Shown here piece by piece: positions 1 to 5,790 of a DNA stretch of 13,325 nt (position 1 is the stretch's first letter; every line of letters begins with the position of its first letter). A model generated the notes under the pieces. That model was not told the origin of the DNA. It did no database searches and saw nothing but the letters and a program-made list of their open reading frames with translations. Both the position numbers and the translations under genes were made by a program. Source of the DNA: JAQGHB01 sp036384495. GTDB lineage: Bacteria; Patescibacteriota; Saccharimonadia; Saccharimonadales; UBA4665. Location: NCBI GenBank assembly GCA_036384495.1, contig DASVMD010000014.1, forward strand, positions 1 to 13,325, read 5' to 3'.

Positions 1-2
1 AG

Positions 3-1514
3 ATGGAATTCAAACGTATTAACGTTCGTCTCGTACATGCAAACCGTCCTGACATTGACCCAGATGACGACAGGACTGTGTTCGATGAGCTTATTGACGT
101 ATATCGTGCTGAGCAGAGTAACAATGAACGCATACACAAGACACCAGAAAAGATGATGGCTAAGATACGTGCTGGTTACTACCCAAGCAATCCACATACG
201 GGCTATAAAACTTCTGATGTTCCTGGACTACATGTTCCCGACGAGCCAAACTGGTCAGCCATGCGTAACGCCTTCAAGGCTATGATTGCGGGAGAGTGCG
301 ATATTAGCGAGGGCTTAAAGCGGGCAACAGCCGATGGCCTACGCACTAAGAACTATGGACCAAAAGCAGTTGGTGGTAAGACTATCGACATGTATCGTTG
401 GAAAGCACTTATGTGCGAACCATACTTCTGTGGTGTCGTGAAGCTGGCTGATTGGCCCGAAATAAATAACAGCGGTTTGCACAAGCCTATGATTACACCA
501 GAAGAACACGAGATATTGGTTGCGATAGCCAACAACAAAGGCAAGCGTTTCATAGTGGATCGCAACAATCCCGAATTCCTACTGTCTAATGAGGCCGAAT
601 GTGCTGATTGTGTGCTTGCCAATAAACCTAACCCTCGCTTGGTTGGCTACTGGCAAAATAACGGTGCGAAGAAAAACTTCAAGCGTTATCGTCGCTACCG
701 TTGCCGTGTATGCAATTTAGGAGTGAGGCAGGAAACGTTTCATGCAGGAATAACGGAGGAGCTGGCAAGGCTCCTCCTTTCTAATGAACAAAGAGAAAAG
801 CTCAAGAAACACATGCGTAAGGTTTGGTCTAACTACGAGGTGGAACGTATGGAGAGGGCTAGAATCGCCTTTGGAAGGGTTCAGATTCTTAAAGACAAGA
901 AGAGCGTTGCTATGGATAGTTACCTCGCTGAGCAAGACTTGGAAATGAAGCGTGAAATCAAGGATAAAATTGAAGCTATTAAATCGGAGATTGCCGAAGC
1001 TGAAAAGGCTGCGACAGAGGCTCAAAACTTCGAGAAGGACTTTGACGAGTTCATTATCTACGCTTTCGACATCATGGATAACTTAGGTACGAAATGGTGG
1101 CAGCAAGATAAGTCTACGATGCGTGTATATAAACAAATGCTTTTTCCTGCGGGAATACAGCTTTCACCAGACAAAAAAGTTTATATACCAGAAATTAGTG
1201 CAATTTACAGATACGGTGGTACTAAAAAAGCCCCCGAAGGGGCTGATTTTACTAATATGGAGGGCCCAGTGGGACTCGAACCCACGACACCCTGCTTAAA
1301 AGGCAGGTGCTCTAACCAGCTGAGCTATGGGCCCGTCGTGACGGACGGGCGTCGAATTAACTCCTTACATTATCCGTATTTTGAGCAAAAAGTCAATCGT
1401 ATACTACTCGTAGTGCAACGCTTCAACGGGGTCAAGCTTGGCTGCCCGACGCGCTGGATACAGTCCGGCGAGCATGCCGATGGCGGTAGTTATCAGAATA
1501 ACCGTCAGGATTAA
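3..1514 (+). CDS. Large serine recombinase, C-terminal part (5' end outside window; 3' end probably altered by integration)
   Basis: The frame is open from the window edge, so the N-terminal catalytic resolvase domain with its serine nucleophile is not visible. Visible residues 1-150 resemble the recombinase domain that follows the catalytic domain (an NERIHKTPEKM helix, then AGYYPSNPHTGYK). Residues 200-237 form a zinc ribbon with C200-x2-C203 and C234-x2-C237, followed by a charged helical stretch at about 265-345 (likely coiled coil) and the family-type end FPAGIQLSPDKKVYIPEISAIYRY at about 381-404, split here only by position. Such enzymes integrate and excise mobile elements at att sites. 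Family-like sequence stops near residue 405 (about base 1217). After that the frame translates a transcription terminator, the antisense of tRNA-Lys and the antisense end of the downstream permease, reaching TAA at 1512. Those last ~100 codons are unlikely to be native. It is the only coding sequence on the + strand in the first 5.7 kb, consistent with an integrated element extending to the left. Confidence 0.8.
   Translation: MEFKRINVRLVHANRPDIDPDDDRTVFDELIDVYRAEQSNNERIHKTPEKMMAKIRAGYYPSNPHTGYKTSDVPGLHVPDEPNWSAMRNAFKAMIAGECDISEGLKRATADGLRTKNYGPKAVGGKTIDMYRWKALMCEPYFCGVVKLADWPEINNSGLHKPMITPEEHEILVAIANNKGKRFIVDRNNPEFLLSNEAECADCVLANKPNPRLVGYWQNNGAKKNFKRYRRYRCRVCNLGVRQETFHAGITEELARLLLSNEQREKLKKHMRKVWSNYEVERMERARIAFGRVQILKDKKSVAMDSYLAEQDLEMKREIKDKIEAIKSEIAEAEKAATEAQNFEKDFDEFIIYAFDIMDNLGTKWWQQDKSTMRVYKQMLFPAGIQLSPDKKVYIPEISAIYRYGGTKKAPEGADFTNMEGPVGLEPTTPCLKGRCSNQLSYGPVVTDGRRINSLHYPYFEQKVNRILLVVQRFNGVKLGCPTRWIQSGEHADGGSYQNNRQD
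1195..1262. other. Probable integration junction (att region) between the recombinase element and the tRNA-Lys locus
   Basis: Recombinase-like protein sequence ends at about base 1217. The terminator of the tRNA starts at 1224 and the tRNA CCA end lies at 1258-1260. The changeover from element to host DNA must therefore lie somewhere in this interval, if the recombinase lost its stop codon by recombination. The exact crossover cannot be placed, because the other end of the element is outside the window and no direct repeat can be compared. Confidence 0.35.
1224..1250 (-). terminator. Rho-independent terminator of tRNA-Lys
   Basis: On the - strand, AGCCCC, a TTCG tetraloop and GGGGCT form a 6-bp hairpin (1229-1244) followed by a run of T (1229-1224). 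It lies 13 nt after the tRNA CCA end. The upstream ABC operon has no terminator of its own, so this one may also end transcripts reading through from it. On the + strand the same hairpin is followed by GATTTT, a weaker tail, so it may also act on recombinase transcripts. Confidence 0.85.
1258..1334 (-). tRNA. tRNA-Lys (anticodon UUU)
   Basis: The - strand folds into a full cloverleaf. The 7-bp acceptor stem is GGGCCCA/TGGGCCC, the D stem is GCTC/GAGC, the anticodon stem is CCTGC/GCAGG with loop CTTTTAA (anticodon TTT at 1300-1298), and the T arm is GTGGG-TTCGAGT-CCCAC. CCA is encoded at 1260-1258. The discriminator base (1261) reads U, where tRNA-Lys usually has A73. The acceptor arms share the self-complementary core GGGCCC. 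The gene has its own promoter and terminator and marks the border of the recombinase-bearing element. Confidence 0.97.
1331..1350 (-). repeat. Inverted repeat in tRNA-Lys leader overlapping the tRNA 5' end
   Basis: The + strand has GCCCGTC (1331-1337), a 6-nt spacer and GACGGGC (1344-1350), a perfect 7-bp inverted repeat. The 1331-1337 arm includes the first four nucleotides of the mature tRNA. In the precursor this leader hairpin would compete with the acceptor stem. No T-tract follows, so it is not a terminator. Confidence 0.6.
1369..1396 (-). promoter_or_regulatory. Promoter of tRNA-Lys
   Basis: The - strand has TTGACT (1396-1391), a 16-bp spacer and GATAAT (1374-1369), each 5 of 6 to the sigma-70-type consensus. 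The expected start near 1362 gives a precursor leader of about 28 nt. The -35 box begins 8 bases after the permease stop codon. Confidence 0.7.
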
Positions 1515-2855
1515 CCACAGCGGCAACGTAATGATGTTACGGCTCGCTATGCCGTTGCTGGAAAGTTGCTTGTTGATCAGCGGGTTGGCAATAAGCACCA
1601 ACCCATAGCCCACACCGAGGCCGAGTACACCGCCCAAGAAGCCGAGCAAGGATGCCTCGAAAGTGAACAGTCGGCTAATAGTGCCCCGTTTTGCTCCTAC
1701 CGCCCGCATAACCCCAATCTCTCGGGTCCGTTCAAGAATTGCCATGATCATTGTATTTACTACGCCCACAGCCGCCACGAAAAGCGAGATACCGCCGATA
1801 CCACCAAGCACAGCTCCCAAGATGTTAAATACGGCAAGCTGCTGCTTAATTTCGGTTTGCGCGTCAATCGCACCGACATGGTATTTATTCTTAATCTTTT
1901 TAGCCACTGCTACCGCATTTGATGACTTATCGACTTTTACGATCAGCGAATTGTAGCCTTGTTTTGCGAGTTCATCGGTGACCACCAGGCTTGGCTCGGC
2001 CTGTGAGTTGCACGGAGATCGAGTATTACGGCATTTGGCCTGGGCCGCCTCTTGATCTGCTTGAGTTACCTGATATGACTGATTAAAGCTCATACCCCGC
2101 GCCCAATCGAGCGGCACACGGACGACATAATCGCCCTGATCGGGGCTTACGATCCCCACAATCTTAGCAGTCAGCTTAACGGGCGTAGGCTGATAATCCC
2201 GCCCGTCAGCGCCAGGATGCGCGCTAAACCAGGCTGTCTGTTCTTCAAAAGCCTTTTTGGGGTCAGAGCCAACACCGGTGTAGTAGTTCTGGCTGATCAA
2301 TGTTATTTGCTGACCTATCATTTCCTGATACTGATTTTTATTGAATCCGAGTGCTTTTGCGTAATCCGAGCTAATGGTAACGACACCGTCTTTGTCGGTA
2401 GAACGAATATCGCGTCCGGCGAGAACATTACTTGGCAAAATACCATTGGCGTCGTAGGCAGACATCTGCTGAATGCGAAGTGGTTTTTTATTTCCATATT
2501 GCAAAGCTTGGAACCAGCCGTTGCCAACCTGGCGGGCGACCCCGATGACGTGGTCTTCTTCGGCAATCTTAGCCGTCAGGTCATCGGTAAGCTTCACACA
2601 ATCCGTACAGTTACTATTACCACCGTTGTTGCGGCTATCCCAAGTTATGTCTTGCTGTGGCGAGACTGCCACTTGCTGAAAGGTACCGTTCTGTTCAAAT
2701 TGCTTGGTCATAAAACCCTTAAGACTAAATACGAGCGACAGCATAATAGTGACACTGGTAGCACCAATCACAACTGCAAAAATAGTGAGCGCGCTGCGTA
2801 ACTTTTGACGACGGATATTGCGGAAAGCCAGCAAAATGTAATCCGTAAATCGCAT
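1404..2855 (-). CDS. ABC transporter permease, MacB/FtsX-like family
   Basis: This is the membrane subunit of an exporter-type ABC system, 483 aa. It has the MacB-type layout. There is one N-terminal membrane helix (about residues 20-45), a large extracytoplasmic domain (about 50-335) and three C-terminal helices (about 341-371, 396-425, 445-466). The cytoplasmic loop ERTREIGVMRAVGAKRG (375-391) and the ending YPARRAAKLDPVEALHYE are family hallmarks. MacB-like proteins move substrates by mechanotransmission rather than a classical channel; the substrate here is unknown. The external domain has two cysteine pairs, C83-x2-C86 and C275-x6-C282, which could form disulfides. The start lies 2 bases after the ATPase stop, so the two are co-translated. 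The 3' end overlaps the antisense tail of the open recombinase frame. Confidence 0.93.
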   Translation of the reverse strand: MRFTDYILLAFRNIRRQKLRSALTIFAVVIGATSVTIMLSLVFSLKGFMTKQFEQNGTFQQVAVSPQQDITWDSRNNGGNSNCTDCVKLTDDLTAKIAEEDHVIGVARQVGNGWFQALQYGNKKPLRIQQMSAYDANGILPSNVLAGRDIRSTDKDGVVTISSDYAKALGFNKNQYQEMIGQQITLISQNYYTGVGSDPKKAFEEQTAWFSAHPGADGRDYQPTPVKLTAKIVGIVSPDQGDYVVRVPLDWARGMSFNQSYQVTQADQEAAQAKCRNTRSPCNSQAEPSLVVTDELAKQGYNSLIVKVDKSSNAVAVAKKIKNKYHVGAIDAQTEIKQQLAVFNILGAVLGGIGGISLFVAAVGVVNTMIMAILERTREIGVMRAVGAKRGTISRLFTFEASLLGFLGGVLGLGVGYGLVLIANPLINKQLSSNGIASRNIITLPLWLILTVILITTAIGMLAGLYPARRAAKLDPVEALHYE

Positions 2856-2857
2856 GG

Positions 2858-3538
2858 CTACCCTTTTCGCTCCACTAAATGACCGTCGTGAATCTGCACA
2901 ATCCGACCGGCTTGGCGAGCAATATTCTGATCATGCGTAATAATCACCAGGGTGATTCCCTGTTTGTTAAGGTCTTTGAGTAGTTTCATGATTTCTTCAC
3001 CACGAGCGCTATCCAGATTTCCTGTCGGCTCGTCGGCAATGATAATACTTGGCTTGATGGCGAGTGCGCGAGCGATTGCTACCCGTTGCCGCTGACCGCC
3101 GCTAAGCTGTGCAGGTCGGTGCCTTACTCGATCCTCAAGTCCCACAGACTTAAGACATTCAAGAGCTCGCACTTTGCGTTCCTTGGGCTTCACCTTAGCA
3201 AATATCAAAGGCAACATGACATTTTCTAAAGCAGTTTGTGTGCCTTGCAGGTTAAACGATTGGAATACAAAGCCAATGTTCTTGTTCCGATACTCCGACA
3301 GCTTGCCGTCGTGTACATGCGACAAATCGTTATCTGCGACCACCACCGTACCGCTTGTAGGACGATCAAGGCCGCCAATAATGTTGGCAAGCGTAGACTT
3401 ACCAGAGCCCGACGGCCCTGTGATGGCAACAAAGTCACCTGCCTGCACACTAAAGCTCACATCTTCGAGCGCATGGAGCGTTTCATCGCCGAGTTTGTAT
3501 GTCTTTGTTACGTTACGCAGTTCAATTAAATTTGGCAT
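2858..3538 (-). CDS. ABC transporter ATP-binding protein, MacB/LolD-like
   Basis: This 226-aa cytoplasmic ATPase powers the permease encoded directly downstream. All nucleotide-binding motifs are intact: Walker A GPSGSGKST (41-49), Q-loop Q93, signature LSGGQ (145-149), Walker B IIIADE (165-170), D-loop NLDS (174-177) and H-loop H202. The length and the LSGGQRQRVAIARAL and ADEPTGNLDS strings are typical of the LolD/MacB/FtsE group of lipoprotein and peptide exporters. No good Shine-Dalgarno precedes the ATG. The promoter upstream predicts a leader of about 22 nt that begins inside a 14-bp palindrome. MacA-like or outer-membrane partners are not seen nearby. Confidence 0.95.
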   Translation of the reverse strand: MPNLIELRNVTKTYKLGDETLHALEDVSFSVQAGDFVAITGPSGSGKSTLANIIGGLDRPTSGTVVVADNDLSHVHDGKLSEYRNKNIGFVFQSFNLQGTQTALENVMLPLIFAKVKPKERKVRALECLKSVGLEDRVRHRPAQLSGGQRQRVAIARALAIKPSIIIADEPTGNLDSARGEEIMKLLKDLNKQGITLVIITHDQNIARQAGRIVQIHDGHLVERKG

Positions 3539-3550
3539 GTGCTACACATT

Positions 3551-3564
3551 TGCTTAATTAAGCA
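3551..3564. repeat. 14-bp perfect palindrome at the ABC operon start site (candidate operator)
   Basis: TGCTTAATTAAGCA is fully self-complementary. It begins 2 bases downstream of the -10 box (3567-3572), so it covers the expected transcription start (about 3560), a common position for a dimeric repressor site. No regulator gene is adjacent. A palindrome of this length is expected about once per 13 kb by chance, so only its position makes it notable. Confidence 0.4.
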
Positions 3565-3566
3565 TA

Positions 3567-3594
3567 AGTATAATGGCTGATGCGATAAAAGCAA
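3567..3594 (-). promoter_or_regulatory. Promoter of the ABC exporter operon
   Basis: The - strand has TTGCTT (3594-3589), a 16-bp spacer and TATACT (3572-3567). The -35 box lies only 4 bases downstream of the stop of the neighbouring membrane protein gene, so the gap serves entirely as a promoter. Confidence 0.6.
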
Positions 3595-3597
3595 CGT

Positions 3598-4107
3598 TTA
3601 TTTTTTATGCTTGCCATGTTTGCCTTCACCAGTTTTGGGGCGCTGCACCCAAAGCACTAATAAACAAACTAAAGCACTCGAGCCTACAATTAAATCTTGG
3701 GCGCGCTGTACCTGCTGCCACAAGTTGTCATTGACAATGTCGTGTGACAAGCCGGCTGGCAGCAGAGGCACGACCAATAAACCACCGAGCAGGCCCACAC
3801 CTACAGCCGGCAGAAGATTAAGGGCTAGACGGCCGTGGCCGTGCACCGTGCGAATCATAAAAATCGCCGTTAGAATCACTGGCAGCAAAAGCAGCACAAT
3901 CTTTACCGTGTTGTTGCCAGTATCAACACCTTTTGGCACATGCGCCGAAAACAGCGTAAAAAACTGATTAGCGTCCGGCGCCACAAACTGCACTAGCACA
4001 TTGCCCAGACACAAACTCAAAAACACTAGCGCAGCGTTAACTCGCAGCAGCATTAAAATAACAACCGGAACAGCGATAATTGCACCGAGAATAATTTCGG
4101 GAGACAT
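3598..4107 (-). CDS. Multi-pass membrane protein of unknown function
   Basis: I do not recognise this 169-aa protein. It is strongly hydrophobic with about five predicted helices (residues 3-21, 24-43, 67-86, 93-116, 137-154). The loop at 44-66 is likely on one face, and the C-terminal tail is short and very basic (KTGEGKHGKHKK), which by the positive-inside rule would be cytoplasmic. The start ATG lies 9 nt after an extended -10 box. It sits between rimK (43 bases upstream) and the ABC operon, on the same strand, but its own promoter signal and that of the ABC genes suggest separate transcription. Confidence 0.75.
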   Translation of the reverse strand: MSPEIILGAIIAVPVVILMLLRVNAALVFLSLCLGNVLVQFVAPDANQFFTLFSAHVPKGVDTGNNTVKIVLLLLPVILTAIFMIRTVHGHGRLALNLLPAVGVGLLGGLLVVPLLPAGLSHDIVNDNLWQQVQRAQDLIVGSSALVCLLVLWVQRPKTGEGKHGKHKK

Positions 4108-4116
4108 ATCAGTAAC

Positions 4117-4125
4117 TATATAGCA
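4117..4125 (-). promoter_or_regulatory. Extended -10 promoter of the 4107-3598 membrane protein gene
   Basis: The - strand reads TGC-TATATA with the -10 at 4122-4117, 9 nt before the ATG; an alternative -10, TATAGT (4120-4115), is 7 nt before it. No convincing -35 is visible, and the TGN extension may compensate. A 6-bp inverted repeat, ATAGCA (4120-4125) with TGCTAT (4130-4135), overlaps the element. Confidence 0.45.
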
Positions 4126-4150
4126 TAAGTGCTATGACGACTAGTGGGGC

Positions 4151-5053
4151 CTAGGCGCCGACTTTGTCTTTGCGGCGGCCAGATTTAGCTACCTGTTCTG
4201 CTTGGTCGATAATCGCGGCAGCAACATTGGCACCAGTAACCTTTTCAATACCAAAACCTGGTGAAGAATTCACTTCCAAAACCAGCGGGCCGCGCTCAGA
4301 ACGCATCATATCCACGCCACAAACTGGCAGACCGGTAGCCTTGGCGGCTTTTTGAGCGGTTTTGCGCTCGGCGGCCGACAATTTAACCATAATTCCTTCA
4401 CCGCCCTGGTGCAAATTAGAGCGAAAATCATCATCCAAACTTTGGCGCAACATGCTAGCTACAACCTTGCCATTCACCACAATGGCGCGGATATCTACAC
4501 CCGCCGACTCGGCCACAAACTCCTGCACGATAAAGCTCACGCCCTCCACGTAAAAGGCTTGCATTACCGCCTTGGCAGCTTTTTTGGTTTCGGCCAGCAC
4601 CACACCGTTGCCATGCGTGCCGCGGGCAACTTTAATAATTACTGGTGCACCGCCCACTTGTTCCAAGACGTCGTCCAGGTCAGCAGTTTCGCGGGCAAAC
4701 ACGGTTTTTGGAATACCCACGCCAGCCTTTGCCAGCAACTGCGTACTGCGAAGTTTGTCGCGCGAGCGCACAATGGCAATCGAACTCGACACGGTAGGCA
4801 CGTTCTGCATTTCAAACTGACGCACAATCGATGTGCCGTACTTCGTTAAATTGGAGGCGATGCGCGGGATAACCACATCAATGCCGGTAACTTCTTTACC
4901 GCTATAACGCACCACCGGCCGGCCGCTCTCCAGTGTCACATAACACTTGGCATAGTTAATAACCCTGACACTGTGGCCGCGTTTTGCAGCCTCCTCTTTG
5001 AGGCGTTTGGTGGAATAGTTTCCAGGACCTTTCGATAGAATTGCAATATTCAT
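4151..5053 (-). CDS. rimK: RimK-type ATP-grasp ligase (ribosomal protein S6--L-glutamate ligase family)
   Basis: From the ATG at 5053 the protein is exactly 300 aa, the length of Escherichia coli RimK, and aligns with it from MNIAILSK onward. RimK uses ATP to add glutamates to the C-terminus of ribosomal protein S6. The family strings VIPRI (61-65), RQFEM, RSRDKLRSTQLLA (96-108), VIIKVARGTHGNGVVLAET (138-156), RSNLHQGG (211-218) and LEVNSSPG (259-266) are present. The metal ligands D248, E260 and N262 match the E. coli numbering. A TTG at 5065 would add four residues (MFCY) with no family counterpart, so I prefer 5053. The rimB stop lies 14 bases upstream, so the two genes form an operon. The tail after residue 285 is basic. 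Whether S6 is the substrate here depends on the C-terminus of S6 in this organism, which is not in the window. Confidence 0.9.
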   Translation of the reverse strand: MNIAILSKGPGNYSTKRLKEEAAKRGHSVRVINYAKCYVTLESGRPVVRYSGKEVTGIDVVIPRIASNLTKYGTSIVRQFEMQNVPTVSSSIAIVRSRDKLRSTQLLAKAGVGIPKTVFARETADLDDVLEQVGGAPVIIKVARGTHGNGVVLAETKKAAKAVMQAFYVEGVSFIVQEFVAESAGVDIRAIVVNGKVVASMLRQSLDDDFRSNLHQGGEGIMVKLSAAERKTAQKAAKATGLPVCGVDMMRSERGPLVLEVNSSPGFGIEKVTGANVAAAIIDQAEQVAKSGRRKDKVGA

Positions 5054-5067
5054 GTAGCAGAACAACT

Positions 5068-5508
5068 TTACGTTTTACTTTTTGATACGTCAACCAAAAA
5101 TCCGTGCGATCGGAGGAACTTACGGCCAATCAGCACCTGATATTTGATGTCCGAGCGATCAGTCAGGGTGATGTGCAACGGGTAATCTCGCCCCTTAATG
5201 CGCACTACCGTATCGATACCGTAGCGCTGCGAAACCACACCGTTAGAGCTTTTTACCCGCCGAATCGTATAGGTGCTTAGCTGAGTGGTTTTGCGACAAT
5301 TCGCCGCCTTAAACCGCAACACTGTCGTTCCATCGGCTTTGGTTCGCTCCTGGATATCCGTGGCGTGCAAAGCGCCCGAAAAAGCGCCGGTATCAACCTT
5401 GGCGTTAACATCTTCTATGCCAAGTTCCGGCAAACCGACATGCACAATCCGGCCCACGAGAACCGGAGCCGGCTTACGGCGCTTAAACGGTGACCATGAA
5501 ATACTCAT
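5068..5508 (-). CDS. rimB: RimB-like putative ATP-dependent zinc protease / retropepsin-like peptidase
   Basis: This 146-aa protein belongs to the family annotated as ATP-dependent zinc protease (PF05618), which has an aspartic-protease-like sequence. It shows VDTGAFSGALHA with the D39-T-G41 triad and a second LIGRKFLRSHG block (126-136), matching the two conserved strands of retropepsin folds. In Pseudomonas the rimA-rimB-rimK genes act together in S6 glutamylation, with RimB as the protease partner. Here rimB directly precedes rimK and rimA is absent. A clear TTGTAT-17-TATAAT promoter lies just upstream and gives a leader of only about 5 nt, so translation probably starts without a Shine-Dalgarno. 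Family membership is clear; the reaction catalysed is inferred from the family. Confidence 0.85.
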   Translation of the reverse strand: MSISWSPFKRRKPAPVLVGRIVHVGLPELGIEDVNAKVDTGAFSGALHATDIQERTKADGTTVLRFKAANCRKTTQLSTYTIRRVKSSNGVVSQRYGIDTVVRIKGRDYPLHITLTDRSDIKYQVLIGRKFLRSHGFLVDVSKSKT

Positions 5509-5520
5509 TTCAGTAGTTAA

Positions 5521-5549
5521 ATTATATCATATATGAGTAACTTATACAA
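5521..5549 (-). promoter_or_regulatory. Promoter of rimB-rimK
   Basis: The - strand has TTGTAT (5549-5544), a 17-bp spacer ending in TGA, and a perfect TATAAT (5526-5521), so it is also an extended -10. Only 12 nt separate the -10 from the rimB ATG. Confidence 0.8.
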
Positions 5550-5572
5550 CAGTATTTTACGGCGATTTGCTG

Positions 5573-5689
5573 CTAATTGCTGGCGTTCATGACGCGCGTG
5601 AATATCAGGTAAATAATCCCCGCCACAATCAGTAAAATTGTCAGCAGTAATGGTATAAAGCCTTTCTGATCAAAAGACGTACGTTTCAT
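5573..5689 (-). CDS. 38-aa membrane miniprotein with prepilin-like N-terminus
   Basis: This short reading frame (38 codons plus TAG) begins MKRTSFDQKGFIPLLL and continues as one hydrophobic helix (about residues 11-30), ending TRVMNASN. A basic N-terminus, QKGF and then an uninterrupted hydrophobic stretch resembles class III (type IV prepilin) signal segments, but the usual glutamate five residues after the cleavage glycine is absent and no globular domain follows. A TTGCCA-17-GATAAT promoter lies 9 nt before the ATG, and a GGAA sequence sits in that gap. It occupies the space between rimB and the divergent GGDEF gene and could be co-transcribed with rimB-rimK. I do not know a function; a small pilin-like or membrane-anchored regulator is conceivable. 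Confidence 0.6.
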   Translation of the reverse strand: MKRTSFDQKGFIPLLLTILLIVAGIIYLIFTRVMNASN

Positions 5690-5698
5690 TTGATTTCC

Positions 5699-5727
5699 AT
5701 TATCTAGCCATAAGCGGAATTTGGCAA
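5699..5727 (-). promoter_or_regulatory. Promoter of the 38-aa miniprotein
   Basis: The - strand has TTGCCA (5727-5722), a 17-bp spacer and GATAAT (5704-5699), each 5 of 6 to consensus. The -10 is 9 nt from the ATG at 5689. Confidence 0.6.
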
Positions 5728-5754
5728 GTGGTATCTGTTATTTTAGCAAAAGTC

Positions 5755-5783
5755 TTGCAAACTATTGACAGATGTGATATAAT
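5755..5783 (+). promoter_or_regulatory. Promoter of the GGDEF gene (leaderless)
   Basis: The + strand has TTGCAA (5755-5760), a 17-bp spacer ending in TGA, and a perfect TATAAT (5778-5783). Only 7 nt separate the -10 from the ATG at 5791, so the transcript should begin at or within a base of the start codon. The TTGACA at 5765-5770 is too close to the -10 to act as a -35. Confidence 0.8.
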
Positions 5784-5790
5784 ATAGCGT

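Noticed and set aside
1261..1334. Peptide beginning GPVGLEPTTPCLKG in the + strand reading frame
   Set aside because: It is the translation of the antisense strand of tRNA-Lys, a well-known source of spurious proteins.
1331..1350. Inverted repeat upstream of tRNA-Lys as terminator of the ABC operon
   Set aside because: No T-tract follows on the - strand, and the downstream arm is part of the tRNA.
2217..2801. 194-codon open frame on the + strand
   Set aside because: It is antisense to the MacB-like permease with no recognisable domain.
4148..4155. GCCTAGGC palindrome at the rimK stop codon as a terminator or operator
   Set aside because: Only 8 bp with no T-tract and not at a promoter; expected by chance.
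5054..5065. TTG start giving RimK four extra residues (MFCY)
   Set aside because: E. coli RimK begins at the equivalent of the ATG at 5053, and from there the length is exactly 300 aa with matching metal-ligand numbering.
5765..5770. Consensus TTGACA in front of the GGDEF gene as the -35 box
   Set aside because: Only 7 bases separate it from the TATAAT at 5778, while TTGCAA at 5755 has the correct 17-bp spacing.
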